A program made the position numbers and the translations under genes. A DNA stretch of 64,000 nt from Paracoccus jeotgali (lineage in GTDB: Bacteria > Pseudomonadota > Alphaproteobacteria > Rhodobacterales > Rhodobacteraceae), in assembly GCF_002865605.1 (NCBI RefSeq), contig NZ_CP025583.1, positions 2,770,501 through 2,834,500 on the forward strand, written 5' to 3'. Of this stretch, positions 35,258 to 46,396 are shown one piece after another (positions within the stretch are counted from its first letter, which is position 1; each line of letters begins with the position of its first letter). The notes beneath the pieces were generated by a model. That model ran no database searches. It was not told where the DNA came from and saw only the letters and a program-made list of their open reading frames with translations.

Positions 35258-36252
35258 GCCGCGCTGGCCGCGATGAAGCGTTCGAGGTGATGGTCGCTGT
35301 CGCCGAACCGCGCATCGGCGGCCAGCAGGCGGCGGGCGAGGGGGGCCAGCTCGTATTCCTCGGTCATGCCGATGCCGCCATGCAGCTGAATGGTTTCCTC
35401 GGCCACATACAGCGCGACGCGGCCCAGCAGCGATTTCGTCGCCGCGACATGGCGGTCGCGGTCGGCGGTGTCGAGGTTCCCGGCCAGGTTCCACACCGCC
35501 GAACGCGCCTGCTCGACCTCGGTCAGCAAATCGGCCATGCGGTGCTGGAGCGCCTGGAACGAGCCGATCGGCCGGCCGAACTGCTTGCGGGTCTTGAGGT
35601 AGTCGGTGGTCAGCTCGACCGCCTTTTCCATCGCCCCCAGCGCGTCGGCGCAGACCGCAAGGATCGCCGCCGCCAGCGGCCGGTCCAGCAGCGCGGCATC
35701 GCCGATCCGGCGGGCGGGGGTATCCCTTAGCGTGACCTCGGCCGCGCGGCCGCCATCCATCAGGGCATAGCCGCGCAGGCCCAGCCCTTCGGCCCCGGCC
35801 TCGACCAGCCACAGCCCGTCGGTGGTCTTGACGATCAAATGCGTCGCATCCTCGGCCCCCGGCACCAGCGACTTCTCGCCGGTCAGCCGCTCGCCCTCGG
35901 CGCGGGTGGACACCTTGCCGTCATAGCGCTGGCCCGGCTCGTCCAGCGCCACGGCGATGCGGGCCTCGCCACTGGCGGCGGCCTCGGCCAGATCAGCCTC
36001 GCCCGCGGCGGACAGGATGCCTGCGCCCAGCACCACGCTGTCCAGCAGCTGTGTGACGGCGGCGGCGCGGCCAAGGGTGCGGAACACCATCAGGATGTCC
36101 CGCCCGGTGCCGCCAAAGCCGCCCGCCTCTTCGGTCATCAGGGCCAGGCCCGCGCCCAGTTCGGACAGGGCGGCGGCGTCCCCGCCGCGCTCCAGCGTGC
36201 GGGCGAGGCTTTCGCCCAGCATGGTCTGTTCGTCGGTGAAGCCGAAATCCAT
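35254..36252 (-). CDS. Acyl-CoA dehydrogenase, small-subunit type (PimD-like)
   Basis: The 332-residue protein is shorter and more divergent than standard acyl-CoA dehydrogenases. It has the C-terminal helical bundle (LADLLTEVEQARSAVWNLAGN, TKSLLGRVALYVAEETIQLHGGIGMTEEYELA). It directly follows a full-length dehydrogenase (15-base gap), as in the pimC/pimD pair that forms a heteromeric pimeloyl-CoA dehydrogenase in Rhodopseudomonas. It would form part of the first oxidation step of dicarboxyl-CoA. Confidence 0.87.
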   Translation of the reverse strand: MDFGFTDEQTMLGESLARTLERGGDAAALSELGAGLALMTEEAGGFGGTGRDILMVFRTLGRAAAVTQLLDSVVLGAGILSAAGEADLAEAAASGEARIAVALDEPGQRYDGKVSTRAEGERLTGEKSLVPGAEDATHLIVKTTDGLWLVEAGAEGLGLRGYALMDGGRAAEVTLRDTPARRIGDAALLDRPLAAAILAVCADALGAMEKAVELTTDYLKTRKQFGRPIGSFQALQHRMADLLTEVEQARSAVWNLAGNLDTADRDRHVAATKSLLGRVALYVAEETIQLHGGIGMTEEYELAPLARRLLAADARFGDSDHHLERFIAASAA

Positions 36253-36267
36253 GACGCTTTTCTCCCC

Positions 36268-37464
36268 TTAAAGGCCCAGCAGGGATTTCGCGATGATCCC
36301 CCGCTGAATTTCGTTCGAGCCGCCATAGATCGACAGCTTGCGGTTGTTCAGATAGGCGCGGGTCGCGGCTGCCGCCTCGGGCGGGCCGGGGGGCAGGTCG
36401 TCATTCGCGCCCTCGACCGCCTCGGACGGAAAGGCCAGCGCCCAGGGGCCGACTGCGCGGCGGGTCAGGTCGTTGATCGCCTGCCGGATCTGGGTGCCCT
36501 TCAGCTTCAGCATCGAGCTTTCCGCCCCCGGCACCTGCCCGGCCGCCGCCTGCGCCAGCATCCGCAGGTTAGTGGTCGCCATGGCCATCAGGTCGATCTC
36601 GATCTCGGCCAGACGCGCGGCGAATAGCGGGTTCTCGATCAGCGGCTTGCCATGCGCCTGCTGCGCCCGCGCGATGCGCTTCAGCGCCGCGAGGCCCGCC
36701 GTGGCGAAGCCCACGCCGGCGATATTCGTCCGCTCATGCGTCAGCAGATATTTGGCGTAGGTCCAGCCCTTGTTTTCCTCGCCCACAAGGTTTTCCGCCG
36801 GCACCCGGACATCGTCGAAAAAGACCTCGTTCACCTCTGGCGTGCCGTCCAGCAGCACGATGGGGCGCACAGTGATGCCGGGGCTGGTCATGTCGATCAG
36901 CAGAAAGCTGATCCCCTCTTGCGCCTTGGCGGTGGGATCGGTCCGCACCAGGCAGAAGATCCAGTTCGCGTGCTGGCCCAGCGTGGTCCATGTCTTCTGG
37001 CCGTTGACGACATAGTCGTCGCCGTCGCGCACCGCCGTTGTCTTGACCGAGGCGAGGTCCGATCCCGCGCCGGGTTCGGAATAGCCCTGACACCACCAGT
37101 CCTGCCCGTTCAGGATGCGCGGCAGAAAGCGGTCCTGCTGTTCCTTGCTGCCGAATTTCTGCAACACCGGCCCCAGCATGGCGATGCCGAAGGGCAGGAC
37201 GCGCGGGGCGCTGGCCAGCGCGCTTTCCTCGTCAAAGATGTGGCGCTGGATTGCGGTCCAGCCGGCGCCGCCGAATTCGCGCGGCCAGTTCCCGGCCAGC
37301 CAGCCCTTTTCGTTCAGAACGGCGTGCCATTCCTCGATCTCGGCCTTGGTCAGTTCCTGCTGCAGCCGGACCTTTTCCGACAGCCGCTCGGGCAAGCGGT
37401 CCTGAAGGAACTGGCGGACCTCGGCGCGAAAGGTCTGGTCGTCGGGCGAAAAGCTCATGTCCAT
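36268..37464 (-). CDS. Acyl-CoA dehydrogenase, large-subunit type (PimC-like)
   Basis: The 398-residue flavoprotein has the family signatures CQGYSEPGAGSDLASVKT, NGQKTWTTLGQHANW and the C-terminal YGGSNEIQRGIIAKSLLGL. The ATG at 37464 (MDMSF) or 37458 starts it; the open frame runs far upstream inside the thiolase gene but is not coding. Its partner small dehydrogenase follows. Together they would introduce the trans double bond into a dicarboxyl- or medium-chain acyl-CoA. Confidence 0.9.
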   Translation of the reverse strand: MDMSFSPDDQTFRAEVRQFLQDRLPERLSEKVRLQQELTKAEIEEWHAVLNEKGWLAGNWPREFGGAGWTAIQRHIFDEESALASAPRVLPFGIAMLGPVLQKFGSKEQQDRFLPRILNGQDWWCQGYSEPGAGSDLASVKTTAVRDGDDYVVNGQKTWTTLGQHANWIFCLVRTDPTAKAQEGISFLLIDMTSPGITVRPIVLLDGTPEVNEVFFDDVRVPAENLVGEENKGWTYAKYLLTHERTNIAGVGFATAGLAALKRIARAQQAHGKPLIENPLFAARLAEIEIDLMAMATTNLRMLAQAAAGQVPGAESSMLKLKGTQIRQAINDLTRRAVGPWALAFPSEAVEGANDDLPPGPPEAAAATRAYLNNRKLSIYGGSNEIQRGIIAKSLLGL

Positions 37465-37475
37465 GGTGGTTCCCT

Positions 37476-38647
<1,172 letters not shown>

Positions 38648-38651
<4 letters not shown>

Positions 38652-40762
38652 GTCGCGTCCTTTCCAGTGTTGGCGTCGGCAAATGTCCCGCCCTGATCCG
38701 CAAGCCGGTCCAGCAGCGGCGAGATTTGCCAGAAATAGGGGTCTTCGGCGGCAAAGCGGGCGATGTCGGCGCGAATGGGGTCCAGCCCCTGCGCGTCGGC
38801 CCAGTGCATCGGCCCGCCCTTCCAGCGCGGAAAGCCGTAGCCATGCAGCAGCACCACGTCGATATCCGAGGCGCGGGCGGCGATGCCTTCGTCCAGGATC
38901 CTGGCGCCTTCGTTCACCATCGCCGCCATGTAGCGGGTCTGGATCTCCTCGGGCGTGAAGCTGCGCGGGGTGATCCCCTGCTCGCGGCGGATGTCGTCCA
39001 GCGTCGCCTCCATCTCGGGGTCGGGGCGGCCCTGCGGGGACTGGTCGTCATAGGTGTAATAGCCGCGCCCGGTCTTGCGGCCCAGACGGCCGGCCTCGAC
39101 CAGACGGTCGGCAAAGACTGGCACCCGCTCGCGTGGGTCGCGGGTCGGCGCCTTGCGCTGGCGGGTGGCATAGCCGATGTCCAGCCCGGCCAGATCGCCG
39201 ACCTGATAGGGGCCCATCGGAAAGCCGAAGCCGACAATCGCCTGATCCACCTGATAAGGCGAGGCGCCGTCCAGCACCATGTGATCGGCCGCGGTGCGAT
39301 AGGCCAGCATCATCCGGTTGCCGATGAAGCCGTCGCACACGCCAGAGCGCACGCCGATCTTGCCCATCCGCTTGGCCAGCGCAAAGGCCGTCGCCACCAC
39401 GTCGGGGGCGGTGTCGTCGGCCACCACGATCTCCAGCAGCCGCATCACATTGGCGGGCGAGAAGAAATGCAGCCCGATCACGTCCTGCGGGCGCGCGGTC
39501 GCCTGCGCGATCAGGTTCACGTCCAGATACGAGGTATTCGTCGCGAGCACCGCGCCGGGACGGCAGATGCCGTCGAGGGTGCGGAACACCTCGCGCTTGA
39601 CGTCCAGATCCTCGAACACCGCCTCGATCACCAGATCGACCTGCGCCAGCGGGTCATAGCTTGCGACGGCGCGGAAGGCCTGCGACAGCATCCGTTCGCG
39701 TGCCTCGGCCGCCAGCTTGCCGCGCTTGACGGCGCCGTCCAGCATCCGGCCGATGCCAGCGGCGGCCTTGTCGGCCGAGGCCGCATCCCGTTCGACCAGC
39801 GTCACGTCCAGCCCTGCACTCAGCGCCGCCGCCGCGATGCCTTGGCCCATGGTGCCGCCGCCGATGATGCCGACGCGGTCCAGACGGCGCGGGCTGACGC
39901 CCTTCAGGTCGTCCTGCTGCGCGGCGCGGCGTTCGGCGAAAAAGGCGTGGATCAGGGCCGCGCGCTCGGGCGTCTGCATCAGCTCGGTGAAGGCGCGGCG
40001 TTCCAGCGCCATGCCTTCGGCAAAGGGCAGCGCCAGACCTTCGACGATGGTGTCCAGCGCGCGCATCGGGGCGACCTGCCCGCGCGCGGATTTCGCCAGC
40101 TTGCGGCGCGCCTCCTCGACCGCCGCCGCGTCCACCGTGGGGGCGTCGGCGTCGGCCAGACGGCGCGGCCCCGCGCCCTGATCCAGCAGCCGCCGCGCCT
40201 CGGCCGCGCCCGCCTTAACGGGGGCGGTCTCGTCGGCCAGGGTGTCGATCAGCCCCAGTTCCAGCGCGCGGTCGGCGCCGATCTGACGGCCAGAGGTAAC
40301 AAGCTCGATGGCCGCCTCGACCCCGACGACGCGCGGCAGCCGCTGCGTGCCACCGGCGCCGGGCAGCAGGCCCAGCGTGACTTCGGGCAGGCCCATCCGC
40401 GTGCCCGGCACCGCGACGCGGTAATGGGCGCCCAAGGCGACCTCGAGCCCGCCGCCCAGAACCGTGCCGTGCAGCGCCGCGACCACCGGCTTGTCCGAAG
40501 CCTCGATGGCGGCGACGACATCGGGCAGGCCGGGCGGCACCGGCGGCTTGCCGAATTCCGAGATATCGGCCCCGGCGATGAAGGTCCGGCCGGCGCAGAA
40601 CAGCACCGCGATCCGCGCCTCGGGGTCTTGGGACAGGCGGTCGATGGCCTCGGCCAGCCCTTGCCGGACGGCCGCGGACAGCGCGTTGACGGGCGGGTTG
40701 TCGACCTCGATAAAGGCGATCTCGCCCTCGCGGCGATAGGTGACGGGGGTCTGTTCAGCCAT
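38648..40762 (-). CDS. Bifunctional enoyl-CoA hydratase / 3-hydroxyacyl-CoA dehydrogenase (PimF/FadJ-like)
   Basis: The 704-residue protein fuses an N-terminal crotonase domain ([32 protein letters not shown]; acidic residues of [16 protein letters not shown]) with an NAD-binding dehydrogenase domain ([45 protein letters not shown]) and two C-terminal helical domains. It performs hydration and oxidation steps of beta-oxidation. It is the first structural gene of the cluster behind the IclR gene. Confidence 0.93.
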
Positions 40763-40764
40763 GG

Positions 40765-41565
40765 TCAGGCCTCCGTGCGGATCAGGCCGGGGGCCTGTCC
40801 TGTCAAGCGTTCCAGGGTGCGGACGGCGGTGGCGAGCTGCGGCCCGACCTCGCTCTCCATCCGCTCGATCGGCGCCTCGCGTGGCAGCGCGCCGCAGGTA
40901 AACACCACCGGCTCGGCCAGATTGCTGCTGCGGAAGGGCACCGAGACGGCGTTATACGCGGCCGAGGTCCAGCCGCCGGCGGGGGTCGAGACAAAGCCGC
41001 GCTGCGCCAGTTCGTTATGCGCCTGCGGCCGGTGGTCCATCATCGCGTGCAGCGCCTGCGCGTCCGGCAGAAGCTCGTCGGCGATGCGGTCGATCTCGGC
41101 CGGGCTGGTCGCGGCGATGAAGGCGCGCCAGGACGAAAAGGGCTGCAAGGGAATCCGCTGCCCGACCTCGAGCCAGATCGAGGCCACGCGCCGCGGCCGC
41201 CAAGTGCGGATCAGCACCAGCTTGTCGGCGTCGCGCACCGCCAGCACGACCAGCGTCCCGGTGTCGTCGGCCAGATCCTGCATCAGCTCATGCGCCGGCA
41301 CCAGGAAGGACAGCGAGGCCGCCGCGACATGGCCGACCGCGACCAGCGTCGGCCCCGGCCGAAAGCGGTCGTCGCGGGGCGACTGGACCAGATAGCCCAG
41401 CTCGCGCAGGGTGAAGGTCAGCCGCGAGACGGTCGATTTCGGCAGCCCCGTGCGCTGCGCGATCTCGGCATTGCTCAACCCGTCATCGGTGACGCGGAAG
41501 GCGCGCAGAACCGACAGCCCCCGGGCCAGGGTGGTCGCAAAGCGGGGATCGTTCTGCTCGGTCAT
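40765..41565 (-). CDS. IclR-family transcriptional regulator
   Basis: The 266-residue regulator has the N-terminal IclR winged helix (TTLARGLSVLRAFRVTDDGLSNAEIAQRTGLPKSTVSRLT) and a GAF-like effector domain ending GPQLATAVRTLERLTG. The ATG at 41565 is followed by this domain; a long open frame upstream is a shadow of dctM. It lies between the TRAP genes and the beta-oxidation genes on one strand, only two bases before the hydratase fusion, so it is probably co-transcribed and likely senses an acid or CoA intermediate. Confidence 0.9.
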   Translation of the reverse strand: MTEQNDPRFATTLARGLSVLRAFRVTDDGLSNAEIAQRTGLPKSTVSRLTFTLRELGYLVQSPRDDRFRPGPTLVAVGHVAAASLSFLVPAHELMQDLADDTGTLVVLAVRDADKLVLIRTWRPRRVASIWLEVGQRIPLQPFSSWRAFIAATSPAEIDRIADELLPDAQALHAMMDHRPQAHNELAQRGFVSTPAGGWTSAAYNAVSVPFRSSNLAEPVVFTCGALPREAPIERMESEVGPQLATAVRTLERLTGQAPGLIRTEA

Positions 41566-41573
41566 TGCCTGCC

Positions 41574-42911
41574 TCACAAGCCGTTCGGGATCAGGGTCGA
41601 GATGGCGGGCACCAGGATCAGAATGGCCAGCACTACGATATCCATCGCCAGAAAGCGCATCACCCCGGCAAAGATCTGATCCACGGTGATGTCGCGCCCG
41701 GTGACGTTGCCGATGACAAAGACGTTCAGGCCCACAGGCGGCGTGATCAACCCGATCTCCAGCAGCTTGACCACGATCACCCCGAACCAGATCAGGTCCA
41801 TCCCCAGATTGTCGACCATCGGGATCACGAAGGGCAAGGTCAGCACGATGATGCCCACCGGGTCGAGGAACATGCCGAGGAAGATATACAGAACCGAGAT
41901 CGCCACCATCAGCAGCAGCGGCGACAGCCCGGCATCGGCCACCCATTGCGACACCATGCCCGCCGCCCCGGTCAGCGCGACGAAGGACACGAAGATCTTG
42001 GCGCAGGCGGCGATCAGGAAGATGGCGGCGGTCTGGATGAGGCTTTCGCGGATCGCGACCCACATCGAGCGCAGGCTCAGCGAGCGTTCGGCGAAGCCGA
42101 TCAGGATGGTCAGTAGGACGCTGACCGCCGCTGCCTCGGTCGCGGTGAAGATGCCGCCATAGATGCCGCCGATGATGACGGTGAACAGCACCAGCGCGGG
42201 CCATGCCGAGATGGCGGCCCGCAGCCGCGCCCCCCGGACCAGCGGCGTCGGGTCCACCGGCGCCGCGGACGGGTCGCGCGACACCCACCAGAAGACGACG
42301 ATGACATAGCCCCCCAGCGTCAGCAGCCCCGGCAGGATGCCAGCCAGAAACAGCTTGCTGATCGAGGTCTCGGTAAAGATGCCATACAGGATGAACAGCA
42401 CCGAGGGCGGGATCAGCGACCCCAGCGTGCCCCCCGCCGCGACCGAGGCCGTGGCCAGCCGCGGGTTATAGCCCAGCCGCAGCATCTCCGGCACGCAGAT
42501 CCGCCCCATGGTCGAGGCGCAGGCGATGGACGACCCGGAAATCGCCGAGAACCCGGCGCAGCCCATCAGCGAGGCGACGCTGACGCCCCCCGGCACCCGG
42601 CGCAGCCAGACATTGGCCGCGTCATAGATGCGGGTGGTGATGCCGGTATGATAGGCGATGTTGCCCAGCGCCACGAACAGCGGGATCATCGACAGGTCGT
42701 ACGAGTGGATCAGCTCGAAAAAGCTGTTCACCACCATGGACGAGGTCGGGTTGATGGCGCGTTCCGGGGCAAAGCTGCCGCTGCGGAAGGCATAGATCAG
42801 AAAGGTGCCCACGGTCGCCACGCCGGCCAGCACAAAGGCGATCGGCACGCGCAGCGCCAGCAGCACGATGACCATTCCGAAGGCGACAAGTCCGATGGTT
42901 GCTGGATCCAT
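41574..42911 (-). CDS. dctM: TRAP transporter large membrane subunit (DctM), system 2
   Basis: The 445-residue DctM protein has 11-12 membrane segments with the typical GAFSAISGSSIACASTMGRI-like and TLGSLIPPSVLFILYGIFTE regions, and the terminal LITPPVGLNVFVIGNVTG. It is adjacent to dctQ (1-base gap) and to the IclR gene (8 bases). Position upstream of a dicarboxylate beta-oxidation-type cluster suggests import of adipate- or pimelate-like acids; the binding protein lacks residues that would prove this. Confidence 0.93.
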   Translation of the reverse strand: MDPATIGLVAFGMVIVLLALRVPIAFVLAGVATVGTFLIYAFRSGSFAPERAINPTSSMVVNSFFELIHSYDLSMIPLFVALGNIAYHTGITTRIYDAANVWLRRVPGGVSVASLMGCAGFSAISGSSIACASTMGRICVPEMLRLGYNPRLATASVAAGGTLGSLIPPSVLFILYGIFTETSISKLFLAGILPGLLTLGGYVIVVFWWVSRDPSAAPVDPTPLVRGARLRAAISAWPALVLFTVIIGGIYGGIFTATEAAAVSVLLTILIGFAERSLSLRSMWVAIRESLIQTAAIFLIAACAKIFVSFVALTGAAGMVSQWVADAGLSPLLLMVAISVLYIFLGMFLDPVGIIVLTLPFVIPMVDNLGMDLIWFGVIVVKLLEIGLITPPVGLNVFVIGNVTGRDITVDQIFAGVMRFLAMDIVVLAILILVPAISTLIPNGL

Positions 42912-42912
42912 C

Positions 42913-43419
42913 TCAGACGGACTCCTCTTCGGTGTGGGTGGTGACGGTCCCGGTGCGGCGCAGTTCCAGCGCGTCTTCCAGCGCGACCAGCGCCAGCCGG
43001 ATCGTCATGATCACAAGGCCCAGAAGAAAGGCCAGCTTCATGGGCCAGCGCGGGATGCCCAGAAGCCCGTCATAGAACTCGTTCGACCGCCACGATCCTG
43101 CCAGATTGCGCCAGCTGGCATAGATCAGCGGCAGCACCGCCAGCAGCGCGATGATCCAGCCGAACACGATCAGCCGGCCTCGCATCCGCGGCGACATGCG
43201 GTCGGTGACGAAGGTCACGGCGATATGGGCGCGGCTGGCCGTGGCCGCCGCCAGCGGGAATACGATGGTCGGGATCATCAACTCGCGGACGATGATGACG
43301 ATGTCGGGCACGCTCCAGCCGAAGAACTGGCGGCCGATTACATTGGCGCTGATCGCCAGCGTCAGCGCCAGGGTCGAGACGACCGCGAATTCAAGCAGGA
43401 TACGTTCGATGGCCTTCAT
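42913..43419 (-). CDS. dctQ: TRAP transporter small membrane subunit (DctQ), system 2
   Basis: The 168-residue protein has four predicted membrane segments (FAVVSTLALTLAISANVIGRQ, VIIVRELMIPTIVFPLAA, LIVFGWIIALLAVLPLIYASW and MKLAFLLGLVIMTIRLALVAL) and DctQ features (NVIGRQFFGWSVPDIVIIVRELM). It sits between dctM and a 124-base gap holding a hairpin before dctP. Confidence 0.9.
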   Translation of the reverse strand: MKAIERILLEFAVVSTLALTLAISANVIGRQFFGWSVPDIVIIVRELMIPTIVFPLAAATASRAHIAVTFVTDRMSPRMRGRLIVFGWIIALLAVLPLIYASWRNLAGSWRSNEFYDGLLGIPRWPMKLAFLLGLVIMTIRLALVALEDALELRRTGTVTTHTEEESV

Positions 43420-43493
43420 GGTCGCACCTCCGGGTCCGGTCGGACGGGTTCGATCAAGGGATGGCCGGGGCCGATGGCGGCCGGGCCGGCAAA

Positions 43494-43521
43494 CGGGCGC
43501 GCGTGGGGATCGGCGCGCCCG
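43494..43521 (-). promoter_or_regulatory. Intercistronic hairpin between dctP and dctQ (system 2)
   Basis: CGGGCGCGC and GCGCGCCCG form a 9-bp perfect stem with a 10-base loop in the gap downstream of dctP. There is no T-tract. As at 24486-24520, this is probably a partial terminator or stabiliser that increases dctP relative to dctQM. Confidence 0.6.
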
Positions 43522-43543
43522 CTTCTGTCAGGTCAGGCGGGGC

Positions 43544-44599
43544 TTAGTTGGCCTTGGGCGCCCAGGGGTAGCCCTGCTCGTCGCGCTGCTTGGTGTATTC
43601 CACGATCAGCGCGGTGTATTCATCCACCAGCCCCTGACCGTCGAGACCCGCGGCATTGGCGCGCTCGATCCACTCGCCGACATATTTCTTGCCGCCTTCG
43701 GCCAGACGCGCGCGATCCTCGTCCGAGATCTTCAGGACCGGAGTCCCCTGATCTTCCAGAATCTTGACAGAGCGGGCGTTGGCGTCGGTCAGGATGCGGG
43801 CGAATTCATCGGCCAGCCCCTCGCCCGCGGTCATGATGGCGGTCTGCTGCTCGGGCGTCAGCGCGTCGAAGCTGTCCTTGTTCATCATGATGCCAAGGGC
43901 GCCGATCTGGCCGAAATCCAGCTCGGTATAGCTGTCGAAGACCTCGTCGAACTTCAGCGCCTCGACCAGATAGGGATAGGTCTGGGTGCAGTCGATCAGA
44001 CCCGTGTCCAGCCCCTGAAACGCCTCGTAGACGGACATGTCGACCGGGGTCGCACCAAGGTCGTGGAAGACCTTGCCATAGGCGCCGACGCCGCGGATCT
44101 TCAGGCCCTTGACGTCGTCCAGCGACTCGATGGTCGCGCCCTTGCACCCGACCTGCACCGCCGAGGTGGTATAGGTGCCGACATAGACCAGGTTCTGGTT
44201 GGCCAGATTTTCGCGGATCTGCTCGTTCTCGCGCATCAGCTTATCGGTGGCGCGCATCCCGACCCAGGGGTCGGGGTTCGGGATCGGCAGGTCGGCCAGC
44301 CCGTAGGCGACCATGTCCTGCGGGAAATAGACCCCGATGACCGAGCCCATATCCGCAACGCCGTCACGGATCGACTGGACCGCGACCTTTTCGGAAAAGA
44401 GTGCGCCGCCCCAGTTCACGTCGATGGTGACGTCGCCATTGGTCTTGTCGGCCACCTGGTCGACGAACCACTGCGTCGCCTCGGCGCGCACGCCGCGATT
44501 TGGGCCGGCCTCGCCATAGATCAGCGTGGTCGCCGTCGCGGCCGAAACCGCCGAGCAGAACATGCCGAACGTCAAAATTCCTGTCGTAAAATAGCGCAT
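43544..44599 (-). CDS. dctP: TRAP transporter solute-binding protein (DctP family), system 2
   Basis: The 351-residue periplasmic protein has a signal peptide (LTFGMFCSAVSAATA) and the DctP-type body (YGEAGPNRGVRAEATQWFVDQVADKTNGDV, MRENEQIRENLANQNL, YEAFQGLDTGLIDCTQTYPYLVEAL). The ATG at 44599 follows GGGAGAATC; the open frame to 44725 extends into the promoter. It probably supplies the dicarboxylate-type substrate of the cluster at 31-41 kb. Confidence 0.92.
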   Translation of the reverse strand: MRYFTTGILTFGMFCSAVSAATATTLIYGEAGPNRGVRAEATQWFVDQVADKTNGDVTIDVNWGGALFSEKVAVQSIRDGVADMGSVIGVYFPQDMVAYGLADLPIPNPDPWVGMRATDKLMRENEQIRENLANQNLVYVGTYTTSAVQVGCKGATIESLDDVKGLKIRGVGAYGKVFHDLGATPVDMSVYEAFQGLDTGLIDCTQTYPYLVEALKFDEVFDSYTELDFGQIGALGIMMNKDSFDALTPEQQTAIMTAGEGLADEFARILTDANARSVKILEDQGTPVLKISDEDRARLAEGGKKYVGEWIERANAAGLDGQGLVDEYTALIVEYTKQRDEQGYPWAPKAN

Positions 44600-44819
44600 G
44601 ATGATTCTCCCTCTAGTTCCAAAGGCTGGCACAGTGTTCCGAAGAATGGAACCCCTTGCGTGACCAGTCGCAATTTTGCGAGGGTGTCGGCGAAGTTCCG
44701 CAGTAAGGGGTAGATTCGTGCTCACCTTGGCAGAAGGCGCATCCGCTTTCTTTTACGGCCCTGCGGCCTGCCTCTGCTGTGGCCGGTGGCAAGGGTCTGC
44801 GGCGCGGATGCCGGTCTGA

Positions 44820-46253
44820 ATGCCGACGCCTCGCCCGCCTGCGCGATCCATCCGCACGCTGATTGCGCAGGGCTGCATCATCGTCGTGATCCTCGCGTCC
44901 TTCGCGGGCATCTTCCTGCACGTCACGGCCATTGGGCTGACCGCCGGGGTGGCGCTGGCGGTGTTTCTGGTCCTGTGCTGGCGGCAATTCACCATCGCCA
45001 CCTGGCTGACCGTGGGCCTCTGCGTCGTGCTGCTGGCGGCGGCCATCCTGCAGGGTATCGACCTGGAAACGCTGTCGCGGGGGCTAGAGCGGATGGCTTT
45101 TCTGGCGGCGCTGCTGGCGCTGCTGGGGGCGCTGCGGGTGGTCGCCTCTGGCGCGCCAGAGGTCGAACGCGCCGGGCGCTATCTGACCACGCGCCCGCCG
45201 GGTCGGCGCTATCTGGCGATGAATTTCGGCGGGCATGTCTTCGGCGTTCTGATCAATCTCGGCGGCTTCGCGCTGCTGCTGGACATGACGCGCCGCTCGC
45301 TGGAGCAGACGAGCGCGCATCTGCCCCCGCATCTGCGGGAATGGCGGCTGCGCCGCATCACCACCGCCGTTTTGCGTGGCTTTTCGCTGGCCCCGCTGTG
45401 GTCGCCCATCGGGCTGGGCCTGAACGCGCTGCTGCTGGCGATGCCGGGGCTGGCCTATGCCGATATCGGCCCGGCGGGCCTGCTGGCGGCGGCGCTGTTT
45501 CTGGCCTGGGGGTGGTTTCTGGACTGGGCGGGCGCGCCGGTCATTCCTGCGGGCGTGCGGGTGGGTCAGCAACCGCAGGCCCCGGCGGACCCGGGCGGCG
45601 TCGTGCTGCTGGTGCTGCATGTGGCGCTGCTGGCCGGGCTGGTCTTTGGGCTGCACGCGGTGACGGGGCTGCAATTCCAGCAATCCCTGCTGATCGCAGT
45701 GCCCGGTTATAGTTTGGCGTGGGCCGGCTGGCTGGGGCGCGGCCGCATGGGCGGCGCGCTGCCCGCCATGCGCCGCGCCACCGCCGCGACGGTCCGGCGC
45801 TTCCCCCTCGCCGCCGCCGAGATCGGCGTCTTCGCCTCGGCCGGGCTCTTGTCGGTGCTGGCGCTGGAGCTGCTGCCCATCGACCGGGTGCAGGCGCTGG
45901 TCGCCCAACTGATCGGGGCGCCCTGGCAGATGATCGTGCTGCTGAACCTGACCATGTTCGCGCTCGCCACGGCAGGGGTGAACCCGATCATCACCGCCTC
46001 GGTTCTCGGCGGCCTCGTCACCCAACTGGACGTGCCGGGGCTGAGCGACGCGGCCGCAGCCCTCTCTCTCGCCGGAACCTGGAGCTGCGTGATGGGCTTT
46101 ACGCCGCTAATGACAACGGTGGTCTACGCCGGGGCCTTGGTCGGACGCCCCGCCGCGGTGGTGGGCTTTCGCTGGAACGGGCTGTATTCGCTGTCAGCGC
46201 TGACGCTGTGGACGGTCGGCATGGCGCTGCTGGTGCAGGTGGGATGGATGTGA
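44820..46253 (+). CDS. Polytopic inner-membrane protein of unrecognised family
   Basis: The 477-residue product has about 12 hydrophobic segments. Two regions, FSLAPLWSPIGLGLNALLLA in the first half and CVMGFTPLMTTVVYAGALVG in the second, look like matching repeats with small-residue helical breaks, as in ion-transporter superfamily carriers. NPIITASVLGGLV precedes the second. I could not assign a family. The ATG at 44820 has no strong ribosome site. It diverges from the TRAP dctP gene and converges on the MATE gene, so it is a single-gene unit, perhaps an exporter or importer. Confidence 0.6.
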   Translation: MPTPRPPARSIRTLIAQGCIIVVILASFAGIFLHVTAIGLTAGVALAVFLVLCWRQFTIATWLTVGLCVVLLAAAILQGIDLETLSRGLERMAFLAALLALLGALRVVASGAPEVERAGRYLTTRPPGRRYLAMNFGGHVFGVLINLGGFALLLDMTRRSLEQTSAHLPPHLREWRLRRITTAVLRGFSLAPLWSPIGLGLNALLLAMPGLAYADIGPAGLLAAALFLAWGWFLDWAGAPVIPAGVRVGQQPQAPADPGGVVLLVLHVALLAGLVFGLHAVTGLQFQQSLLIAVPGYSLAWAGWLGRGRMGGALPAMRRATAATVRRFPLAAAEIGVFASAGLLSVLALELLPIDRVQALVAQLIGAPWQMIVLLNLTMFALATAGVNPIITASVLGGLVTQLDVPGLSDAAAALSLAGTWSCVMGFTPLMTTVVYAGALVGRPAAVVGFRWNGLYSLSALTLWTVGMALLVQVGWM

Positions 46254-46396
46254 CGGCGGGCTAGAAGGGCAGATGCGGATCTGCCTTCGCTGCTGCAAGA
46301 GGCGAAAAGAGACATGGCGAGGCAGGAAACGCTGGCGCCGCTGAGGCAGCCGAGACTGGCAGAGCGTTAGATCACACACCCACCAGCGCCGCCCCT

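Noticed and set aside
34826..35812. Long frame containing the thioesterase and extending into the dehydrogenase gene
   Set aside because: The extra upstream part is a shadow; an ATGA overlap fixes the thioesterase start at 35257.
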